Positions 1-8,846 of a stretch of 64,000 bases of DNA are shown here, piece after piece (the stretch's first letter is position 1; each line of letters opens with the position of its first letter). A program made the position numbers and the translations under genes. Source of the stretch: Diadema setosum (Eukaryota > Echinodermata > Echinoidea > Diadematoida > Diadematidae); the NCBI RefSeq assembly GCF_964275005.1, contig NC_092698.1:29305447-29369446 (forward strand), in the 5' to 3' direction. The notes beneath the pieces were generated by a model that saw nothing but the letters and a program-made list of their open reading frames with translations, did no database searches and was not told the origin of the DNA.

Positions 1-399
1 CAACGTGACATGTTTCTTTTTTATACTTAGTGAACTTACGCCTGAATAGTCCATGTTTCATGTGATAACTTTAAATCAGCAAATGTAGCCAGGGATCTTA
101 GATTATGAACCCCCTGACAAAAAGAAGTATCCCTGGATCATAATTCTCAAAATAAAGCCTACTCAACAATGTAAATCAAATTTGGGATTTACAGGTACAC
201 CCCAAATACATAAAATATGTTGCACTTGTCTGTAGAGAGAGAAAAAAAATCAGCAAGCATTTGTTTTTCTTTCTTTTTTTCTTTCTCTTTTTTAGGGGCA
301 AAGGAAACCATTTCCAAGGAGTGCATGGGTAGGGTACCTACTGCTGATAAAATTCTGGTTTCCTATGCTTCTTGACTCCTCTTTATCTTCTTAGGTATT
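1..399. other. Non-coding AT-rich flank
   Basis: No exon, repeat boundary or RNA gene was recognised. The stretch contains short T-rich tracts near 240-295 and ends at the target-site copy of the next element. Confidence 0.5.
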
Positions 400-1759
400 G
401 CTTTGACCAGGGGCGGATCCAGGGAGGACCACAAACGGCGCACGCCCCCCCCCTTTATTTTTTGTTGAAACAAAAGAAATAAAAAGAAACTAGAAATGTC
501 GCTATGGCGACTGATGCCTCCGCCATAATGCATGATTCTCCCAATAGGTGTATAGTACAATGTCTTCACAATGTGTGATGACAGTTTCACATAAATGGCA
601 AAATATTGAAATGACAGGTTTGTCAGAAATATCTTGAATGTTCACTTTCCTTGAACTGGGTTTGCTATAATTGTCTAAGAGTGCAGGTACACATATTTGG
701 GGAATTGAGGATTTTTACTTGACTTCTGACCGTCCCTTTTATAAGTTTATGCATTGAGTAATTCTCAAGGTATGAAGAAAGAGTGTAAGTACAGTACAAA
801 ATAGTTTTTTTTTTTTTTTTTTTGCATTTAAACCCGGAAATGGCTGGAAATTTCGCAGAGAATCTCCATTAGGTAATACATGTATATATTAAATTTTAAA
901 ACTAATAATGCAAGCATTGCATATAATATACTAGTATATGACGGAAATAGTAAAATTTTGAGGAGTTGACCTTGACCTCTGACCCCCTGACTATTGACTC
1001 ATGACCCCTAAGTTCCCTGCCAGTCAGTACATGCGTATGTACCAAGTTCCACGAAGATACATTGAACCATTTGCGAGAAAAGTGATATTGCAACATTTTC
1101 ATCTAACCATTGACCTTTTGACCTTTGACCTTATGACATGAAACTCTCTCTGGAGAATCTTTACGCAGTAGTATATGTCCACACCAAGTTTCAAGAAAAT
1201 ACCTTTTGGGCACTGCATAGATATGGGGGAAATAGCAACATTTTTAGCATTTGACCTTGACCTCTTGACCTTTGACCTCTTACCAATGTCACCTAAATCT
1301 ACTCAACTAGTTGCCCCATCATACATCATCCTTGGACCAAGTCTGGTGAAAGCTGCTTCATCCAGTCTGGAGTTATCGCGCGTACAAATACAATTTTATG
1401 ATTTGACCTTGACAATTGACCTTTGACCTTTGGCCGATTTCACCCAAAATCTAATCAAGTAATTGCCCCATCATACTTTATACTTGGACCAAGTTTGGTA
1501 AAATTCCAGTCAATATTGCTCAAGTTATCGCTTAACCCAAGTACGTCCGTACGTCCGTACAGACGTACGGACGTACGGACGTACGTACGGACGGACGGAC
1601 GGACGGACGGACGGACAACCCGAAAACATAATGCCTCCGGCACCACTTCGTGGCGGAGGCATAAAAATGGGGGAGGGGTGCGTGCGCCCCCCCTCCCCCT
1701 TTATTTTTGTAAACACGCCCCCTCTTTACGAAATTCCTGGATCCGCCTCTGGCTTTGAC
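400..1759. mobile_element. hAT-like miniature element, split by an inserted element
   Basis: The outer ends are CAGGGGCGGATCCAG at 408-422 and its near inverted copy CTGGATCCGCCTCTG ending at 1751. They are flanked by a perfect 8-bp duplication, GCTTTGAC, at 400-407 and 1752-1759. CAG-starting ends with 8-bp duplications are the hallmark of hAT transposons. The left 80 bases and right 85 bases match the short whole copy at 19984-20141, and the centre is occupied by an unrelated element (about 499-1666). There is no coding capacity, so this is a non-autonomous copy. The family call rests on end sequence and duplication length only. Confidence 0.72.
499..1666. mobile_element. Nested element with TGACCTTTGACCT motifs and GGAC/GTAC tract
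   Basis: This insert lies inside the hAT-like element. Its left part has a small hairpin (GTCGC-TATG-GCGAC, 499-512) followed by ATGCCTCCGCC (514-524). Its right end has the inverted copy GGCGGAGGCAT (1652-1662) inside a hairpin spanning 1631-1662, followed by an A run. The body contains repeated segments with TGACCTTTGACCT at 1119, 1266 and 1417 and ends in a palindromic tract of GGAC and GTAC units (about 1541-1616). The same layout in reverse orientation is seen at 35782-36709. The superfamily is not recognised and no open frame of note is present. Confidence 0.6.
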
Positions 1760-2737
1760 AGTTCCTGCATCTCCTCCTGCTCCTACTCCATCATCTTGTG
1801 TGCAGCATTTCAGCCTATGGCGACTTGCTGGCAGAGTCTTCATCATCTTGTAGTTCCTAAAAAGGAGAAGAAGGAAAAAGCAAAACATGAATACATATTG
1901 TATTGAATTAGAATGATGACGAGGGATGCATGATTGCCACATGCCTACTATGGATTCATTCTTTCAGGGCAATAATGTTTTCATTAATTTCTAGAAATTG
2001 CTTTTGATGAACTGTATTTGAAGTTTATGATAATCTTTTCATCACTTTTAGGCTAGCATGAATGAAATTTTGACTTTCTTTCAAAATAATGTAGGAAACA
2101 ATTAAATTACACTGTTTGAATTAGTTTCTTTCTTTCTCACAACTGAAGTAATTTTTTTTTAATTGTCAAGGCATCACAAAAAAAAAAAGAAACTGATGTA
2201 TTCACACATGCAGTCACATCAAAAATTTGGGAAGTATGAGGAATTGTTTATTTCATCTTCTAACATACCGACCTCAGTCTCAAAATTGGTAAGTGATCCT
2301 CTTGGCATAATGTGTGTCCTCAGACTCAATCAGTAAAATGATCATGGAGTACATCACACAAAATCCAATGTTCTTTGCATATAATGTAGCTGCTCAAGCT
2401 GTTACTACAGTATATACGCCACAAACCCACACCACATTAGACTATTATTATGTCACACTTGGTCCACTTGTCTTTGGGACTCGCCCTCCACCACTGGCCA
2501 TTAGCTGTTCTACAGCCTGCCCAAGATCTAGAAATTGTTTCTAGACTACAATTTCCGTACAAATGTCTAAGAACAAACGATCAATCTAAGTTACCGCAGG
2601 CCCCATTTAGGACCTTTTCTTTTTCATCTGTAGGTATCTATAGTGCTATACACCTGCCCTAGTTACGCAATTTCCACGAGACTAGACCCTTCGTCAATAA
2701 TATTAATGAACATGCATAGAGAAGCCCTTTTTCTCCC
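1760..2737. other. Intergenic, no recognised feature
   Basis: AT-rich DNA with T and A runs. Short open frames on both strands show neither family resemblance nor convincing splice sites. Confidence 0.45.
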
Positions 2738-2807
2738 GAACTCCTCTCCTAATAATGTTTAGGACTAGGAGAGGAGTTCCTCCTAAACAATTGCTTAGGA
2801 GGAGAAC
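2738..2807. repeat. Two overlapping hairpins
   Basis: GAACTCCTCTCCTA (2738-2751) pairs perfectly with TAGGAGAGGAGTTC (2766-2779). GTTCCTCCTAA (2776-2786) pairs, with small gaps, with TTAGGAGGAGAAC (2795-2807). The second stem begins inside the 3' arm of the first, so the two folds compete over a few bases. No neighbouring gene explains it; it may be a fold-back element. Confidence 0.6.
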
Positions 2808-2869
2808 CGTCAAAGATTAAAAAAAAAATGTCATTAAACTCCTCCAGAGTTTGTTTGTTTGTTTTTTTG

Positions 2870-4520
2870 TCTAGGATCTGGATCCCTACTGCTTCTTATC
2901 TAACACTCGTAGCTATGGATCTCGAATAGCTCCAACGGTTAGACAAGTAACTTCTAAATTCTCTAGACGTTCTATACATGTAGGTTCTAGGTCCACGCCT
3001 ATACGATCTAAGAGCCCTAACGTTAGATCTAATGTTAGACCATTAAAAGGTCCAAGCCCACGGCAGGCTAGGCTAGCACAGTTGAAATCTAGATCCAGCA
3101 ATAGACCCTAAAAATACTCTAGATTCTAGTAGGCCTAGAGATGCCTAGGCCTAATTCATATCATACATGCGGCATTACAGGTTTCTTGGTATAGGAGGCC
3201 TAGATCTACTGCCTGTATCTAGGCCTAGGCCTACCAGCTGTAGGCCCTAGATCTAACAAGTCTAGACTCTAGGCTCTACACTCTGCCCTAACTGCACTTG
3301 ACTGGACGTAGGCCTAGTGATCGTGTCCAGCTCCAGGCTATGCCATGGCATAGGTTCTCTGTCTAAACGTTGAATAGAGGTCAAGATAATTTTTTACACG
3401 TTGATAAGAAAAATGATGATATTGATATTGAAAGTCTAGGGCCTAACCTAACTATACACAGCCCAGTCGCCGCTGTACATACGTAGCGCGACAGGGCTGT
3501 ACCAACGAAGCTCCAAACACGAAGAGGGTCCAACGATAGCATGCGATCGGATTGAATTTTGATACTTTAGATCATTTTTTTGTCACTTCAAACTCATCTG
3601 ACGAACAAAATGATAATGAGACTTCATATCTATGCTATGAATATTGAAATTTAGATTTGATAACTTACCTAAAATGATGGTTATATGCAGCATGTGTGAA
3701 CGGTTCACGAACGGTACATCGTCTTTCACGCCAGGCCATTTCCAATATCCGGGAGGTCACATGATCTGAATGCCCTTTCAAAAGGTCGCGCTGTCGACCG
3801 TGCTGCTACACCAACACTCAAGCAGCGCATCGCACGCACGCAAAAGATTTCCGCAGAGATCAAGGCGCCATTTTGAATTCTGCAACGATGAACCCTGACG
3901 GTGTTAGGGAATCCGCCAGAAAGTATCATTTTTTGGTTCCACGGACTTATCACGAGGGCTCTCAATGGACTTACGAACCTTCTGTAATACAAGCATGCAC
4001 TTAAGGTGAGTAACGTTTGGTAACGTGTACATTGTTTATAAAGAACGTATAAATTTTCATAAGTTTTGTAGTTGTGTTGTGGTTCCCCACTTTGTAGGTG
4101 CCCGCTCGTTGGTCAGACGCTGTATTCGCGTAGCGTATTAACAGCGTCTGGTCGGGCTAGGGCCTAACCCACATTAGGATGTAATTAGCTGAATGTCTAG
4201 CAGCCGTTTCTACTAGCCTATAGTATCTAACACTTAAATAGCACTAGATTCTAGTGTAGTAGTCTTGTAAAATGTAGGCCTAGTCGTAGCACACTAGTAC
4301 AGAGTATGTCTATAAAAATCGACTAGATCTAGACTCTAGTAAGTTTTGTTAGAACACTCTAACAGTTGGATCTAACGAGACCTAGAACCACTACTCGGCC
4401 CATATAATGTGTGTACCTAGGCTAGATATGGGTCCACAGTAACCATTAGTAGGCCTATTAATTAATAGCCATAGGTCTAAGGGCTAGGCTATGCATACAG
4501 TATAACCTTGTTCTTAGAAA
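2870..4520. other. Block enriched in CTAG, TAGATCTAG and TAGGCCTA motifs
   Basis: CTAG and AGGCCT occur over and over without a fixed period, so this is not a simple tandem array. Open frames here are short and biased by the motif. A GC-richer stretch (3690-4006) interrupts it. A 10-bp perfect stem (CAGACGCTGT at 4114-4123, ACAGCGTCTG at 4141-4150) lies in its right part. Confidence 0.5.
3690..4006 (+). promoter_or_regulatory. GC/CpG-richer island with a strong splice donor: possible first exon
   Basis: CpG density is visibly higher than in the flanks. A GGCGCCATTTTG motif near 3862 resembles the YY1-type site (ATGGCGCC on the other strand) often found at animal start sites. An ATG at 3887 opens a 38-codon frame that stops just before a consensus donor, CTTAAG|GTGAGT, at 4006/4007. 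This would fit a 5' UTR exon with an upstream frame, transcribed rightward. No later exon was identified, so the call is tentative. Confidence 0.27.
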
Positions 4521-4564
4521 AAAGCCAGTTCGCACCCTCTCTCCCCGCTGCACTATACCACCCG

Positions 4565-4758
4565 GTCCGGCAGGCGTGTTTTTTTTAGACGGCACAGATT
4601 GGGGAAACTAAAAATCTATCGGGGACCCTATCCCTAAACCTAACCCTAACCCTAACCATAACCATAACCAAAAACCCTAACCCAACGTTTTTCCCATAGG
4701 TTTAACACGCGCCAAGCCCCAATCTGTGCCGTCTTATAAAAAAAAACGCGTCCGGCAG
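4565..4758. mobile_element. Mutator-like miniature element with telomere-like core
   Basis: A perfect 9-bp duplication, GTCCGGCAG, lies at 4565-4573 and 4750-4758. Between the copies, about 30-bp inverted ends share a T run followed by AGACGGCACAGATTGGGG. A 9-bp target duplication with long inverted ends fits Mutator-like transposons. The core (about 4625-4686) holds several CCCTAA units plus CCATAA variants, which is the animal telomere unit. The element is 176 bp and non-coding. Confidence 0.68.
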
Positions 4759-5188
4759 CGTATTGATTCAGATCCAGATCCAGTTCTGGGGTAGACAAAC
4801 TTTTACCCCACCTCACACAGACTGTTTAATCTGCCCTCGGTCAAACTCTATACATGGGACTACGTATGGACAAAATGGCTGCGATGGACACGACAAGCCC
4901 ATATTCATGGTAGAATTACTCACGATTGCATCCTAAGTCGTTGTAGAAATCCCTCCCCATCTCATCTTCGTCATCATGTTGAGATAGATCGGTAAGCAAA
5001 TGTGGAATGAAGGAATTATATCCACTCAAATCTTGATCAGTATTTCTTCTACCGCCTTGCTCCACTAAAAGTTTTCGATCATCATCGCAAAGAATCTCGC
5101 CGATCCTGCGATAAATTTTGAACATGTTGAAAGTTCTGCGATGGGCTGCGATAGCTCAAAAATCGCCGGTTGTCGTATCGCAGACATC
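4759..5188. other. Intergenic, no recognised feature
   Basis: Moderately GC-rich toward the right. Open frames on the minus strand (about 4916-5125) are not recognised and lack coding signals. Confidence 0.4.
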
Positions 5189-5259
5189 CTCACACTGTGC
5201 GATTTCTCGTCGTGCGACATCGCAAAGGGTAAATCGCAGTAAAAATCGCACAGTGTGAG
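5189..5259. repeat. 17-bp perfect inverted repeat
   Basis: CTCACACTGTGCGATTT at 5189-5205 is answered by AAATCGCACAGTGTGAG at 5243-5259. The 37-bp spacer is rich in CGTCG/CGACA. The arms look like the end of a miniature transposon, but a matching outer boundary was not found. Confidence 0.6.
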
Positions 5260-5299
5260 TCCGCCCGGATCGTGCTCCATGCGAGCACAGATAAGACAC

Positions 5300-7100
5300 G
5301 AAAGTGCGCGCTAATCCTGTACAAAACAAATGGACAGCGCGCGGTCCTCAAGCGTATTACGCACATCACCTGAGACGCGCTGACAGATGTGAACGGAGTT
5401 TTGTTAACCACGACGCTCAGTTTTTTCCACAGTAGCGCGCAACCCTATGTGCAAACTAGGCGCCCTTTATTTTCTATCGTAGTTATCTTTACCTCGAGGT
5501 TTTGCTAACTGCATGTAGGTGTGAACGGCATCAAAGTTTTGTCGTGGTTAGGGGGACGCATTTTTGCGCTCGTAGTTAGTATAACTACAAGTTTTTGGAT
5601 AGGTGTAGATAAACAGCAGCAGCGGCTTCAGGGACAGCGCGTCTCAGGTGATGTGTGTCTTTGCCTGAGACGCGCTGTGTCTTTGAAGATGTTGTTGTTT
5701 ATCGAGCGTTTTGATTGTGAGATCATGTTGTTGCCAAATTTTTACCTCCACGAAATAATCCTTATTACTCTAAAATCTTGTTCTTCAAAATAATCCCCTT
5801 AATCGAAAAAAAGCTACGACTATAATTTTTAAATCTTTTTAAGATAATAAAAACACCATTAGGCCTATCTTTGGAAATGAGTGATGTTCCAAGGTGTAAT
5901 GAGTTTGTACTTAGCTCTCTTTTGTATCGCCATGTAGGGTAGCCATTTTGTGTCCATCTTTATCGCGCGCCTTCGTATCTTATCTCTACTATCTTTGGCC
6001 TTAAAGCCCAAACAAAGTTCTGGTACGCCTACAAAAGTTGTCAAATTTTGCTCCAAAATGTGAACGTATGCCTAGGAAATATGCGGAATTACGCTGTAAT
6101 AACAAGATATTCGATGGGTAACGACGAAAATGGGAAATATTAACTAAAAACGTTCAGTCTCAGAACTTACCCGAACGGGGTCAGGCTAGACTCGGACTTG
6201 GGGATAACTCGGCCTCGCTTTGCTTGACGGCGGGATGAGTTGTAGGGTTGGACCTACTACTAATCGACCGCCTAATGTTTATTTGCTTGATAAGAATATT
6301 TAACACTGAAATTCACCTAAAAAACTTGACCTACGTGATTGAGAAAATCCAGCTCTATCAAATGCCGTTGTTCCCTTTTCGATTCGAAGTTTCAGTGCAA
6401 AAATATCGCCGACGAACTTGCGTGGCCTCGTTTCAGCTCCCCGCGGTAAATCGCGTTTTTAGGATCGACCGCTGATTTTGCATTGACAATGCACGCAAAC
6501 CGAGTTGTATTGAACACCGTGTTGTACGAAGCTTTTTAGAAGCCTTTTAGAAACTTCCATAGACATTACATTGTGCTGTCATTACGATTCGGTGAAAATA
6601 TTTATTCGAAATTTTGTCCTTGATTAAAACCATTAATGAACAGTGAATTATCGCGTTTTCCCACACCATCCTAATCTACATTCAAAGCCAATCCATTTTT
6701 ATGTGCTTTGCGCGCAGAGAAGTGCGTACTAAGTGTTCAGTGCGCGAATTACACGCGGTCGGTTTCAATAAGGGTGGTCGATATGTAGTAGGGCTACTAT
6801 ATTGGTTGTCCCTCTGGATTGTACAGTGTGGTGTACTATGCATAAATATGGGAGCGGCCTGTATAAACTACATTGTAGCGTTCTGGCTACTCGCAGTAAT
6901 GGTCCGAGTTGTTACAACGCGCGCATCAAAAACCTCTTTGGCGCGCATGCAAAATTAGTGTGCGCCTCTCCCACCTCTAAAAACAATCAAAAGACGCTTG
7001 ATAAACAACAACAAAAACTTCAAAGACCGCGCGTCTCAGCAACTGAGGTGATGGACCGCGCGCTGTCCATTTGTTTTGTACAGGATTAGCACGCACTTTC
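5300..7100. mobile_element. 1.8 kb element with 48-bp inverted arms
   Basis: The segment 5300-5347 and the reverse complement of 7053-7100 agree at 47 of 48 positions. Each arm runs from GAAAGTGCG through CTGTACAAAACAAATGGAC to GCGCGCGGTCC. Related CGCGTCTCAG pieces recur nearby at about 5370, 5635 and 5665 and again at 7030. The interior has no open frame resembling a transposase, so this is read as a non-autonomous DNA element. A target duplication next to the arms is not obvious, so the true ends may lie outside them. Confidence 0.5.
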
Positions 7101-7582
7101 CTGTCTGCTCAGTAAGGCCTCGTTTGCTACCCACCCGTAACTGATGAACATGGCGATCACGAACTGTGTGTAAATTGTCTGAAATAGGGTCGAGTTTTCC
7201 CTGAGACCGAGTTAGTCTGGAGCCTTCTGGAATAAAAGTCGGTCTACCGACTTTTATTATTTTTCTCAAAATACTCCAAAACGACTCATCATTCCGGCAA
7301 ACCGCGTCAGCCAGGTAAGTTTCTTTGTAGACTCTTTCGATATATTGCAAGCAAATATGAAATGGTGCCAGACGGGTTCTCAAGCCCTTACCAGAACTTT
7401 GTTTTCACTTTAACGTGCGCGCGTATGACGAGTCCGCACTCTAGTACGTATAATAGAGCTCTAGCCGGCCACCACCCATTCATAAACTCAAAATTTTCGG
7501 CTTGGTCCGCTCCTGGTCCGCTCCTGGTCTGAGCCAAGAGGGTTACTGAAAGGGGTATGATATATAAACTACATTAATGAGT
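7101..7582. other. Non-coding interval with a 28-bp palindrome
   Basis: Positions 7231-7258 form a near-perfect palindrome: a 12-bp stem AATAAAAGTCGG/CCGACTTTTATT with a 4-base loop. A plus-strand GCCAG|GTAAGT donor-like site lies near 7313, but no exon could be built around it. Two tandem copies of GGTCCGCTCCT lie near 7505. Confidence 0.4.
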
Positions 7583-7838
7583 TCAAGTTCGACAATCATA
7601 TGCTACTTTGTATAAATAAGTTTCGAGTTTTTGTTTGAAATTGTCTATTGGCATCTGACTTCTCAGTGGGTCTGGCAGAGAATTCCACAAAGTAGGTGAG
7701 GAGGATCCTCTTGTGCACAACGATAACAAATTGCGCCAGTAGAATAGTGCTCGATGGACGTGGCTTTGCGGTCAAACCATGGCTCGCAGTTCTTAACGTT
7801 GGGAAGGGGCAGAGAAGGAGTGTATGGGTTGAAAACAT
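7583..7838 (-). mobile_element. LINE 3' coding end (fragment)
   Basis: On the minus strand one frame reads LWNSLPDPLR, then about ten residues later NFKQKLETYLYK, and a stop at 7583-7585. W-N-S-L-P followed by a FK..L..YL tail is the usual C-terminus of CR1/L2/Jockey-type LINE reverse-transcriptase proteins. The upstream part (including NCEPWFDRKATS) continues best in a different frame, which suggests one frameshift near 7690. The rest of the element is absent: a 5'-truncated, decayed copy lying downstream of transporter copy A. Confidence 0.62.
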
Positions 7839-8688
7839 CAGGAAATTATCTTTTCTTTGATAAAATCAGCGTAACTAATCTGTTATGCTGGAGGAGAGGG
7901 TTTTATTGTATGAAGATTGCATGACGATTTTATGACGATTGTAATACGTAAAGTGTGTCTCGAAGGCCTGCTTCTAAAGAGTGTAACTGCACACCCACCT
8001 CCATCCACAATGCACCATAGAAAGTCTCATCAGTAATCATTTCAGCACCATGCTTCTTGTCATTATGATCTGTTTTGTGATTACATTGTTGCACAGTGGA
8101 TGAGACACTGCATGATGGACTGTACAATAGTTGATCCAAAGCTCGAATCCGGTATATTATTGTGCTGACACTATAGTAGCTGATGGACAAAATGCCTATA
8201 CAAAACATCTTCTCATCCAGATATCTAATGGTCATCGAGCAATGCTGCGGCAGTAATAATGACAAAGCCATCCGGAATGGCAAAGTGAACACCAACGAAC
8301 ATTGATGATATACCCTGGGTAGATCAGAGACATGATTAGGATAGGCCTACCCCCGACTCTAAAATATTTCATACCACGGATTCTCACACGTTTCGCTTAT
8401 CAGTGCAGTAGATCACACCTTTCCACGGCTATTTTACTTTTTGTCACCATTGAAAAGTATGCAATATTTCTGTAATTTTGCATATCCATATATCATACTT
8501 TGCATTATACTCTGTGGCTTATACTTCATACAAATTGTTAAGCAATGTAATTTCCCGAATGGATACTTTGTATCATGTTTTTGCTTTGTTGGATGGAGAG
8601 TACAATAATTATTGAATTGGAATTGAAATATTCTAAGAGCGATAAATTTCTTTGCGGCACTACGGCACTTTAGGCAGAATGGTATATC
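7839..8688 (-). other. 3' flank and likely 3' UTR of transporter copy A
   Basis: The block at about 8245-8330 (around GCCATCCGGAATG) aligns with 24575-24640 downstream of copy B, and the bases just beyond both stop codons also align. The duplicated unit therefore extends past the coding sequence. The longer gap in copy A (about 400 bases against about 110 in B) implies extra sequence inserted in A. An open frame on the minus strand here is not recognised. Confidence 0.5.
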
Positions 8689-8846
8689 TTAGGAAGTTTT
8701 TAGGACGATGTGATTATAAATTTTGTATTTAGTGGAGAATCTGGTGAGGAGGGCATAGGTGAAGTAGCAGAAGAACATGAGTAGCTCTGCTATGCCAAAC
8801 ACGAGGAAGGCCAGACGATAATCAGACGTGACATCGAAGAGGAGAC
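8689..8846 (-). CDS. Copy A exon 4 (terminal, helix 12 and C-tail)
   Basis: The acceptor CCGTTTCACCTCAG precedes 8846. The exon supplies the end of residue 403 and residues 404-454, starting LLFDVTSDYRLAF, with a hydrophobic helix and a short basic tail ending KTS before TAA (8689-8691). It was joined by matching phase and by homology with copy B. Confidence 0.82.

Noticed and set aside
1455-1942. Arg/Val/Pro/Ser repeat frames on both strands
   Set aside because: These are translations of the GGAC/GTAC tract and the hAT-like element end.
4625-4686. Telomere or subtelomere at the left part of the window
   Set aside because: Only a few CCCTAA units, enclosed by inverted ends and a 9-bp duplication, with ordinary sequence on both sides.
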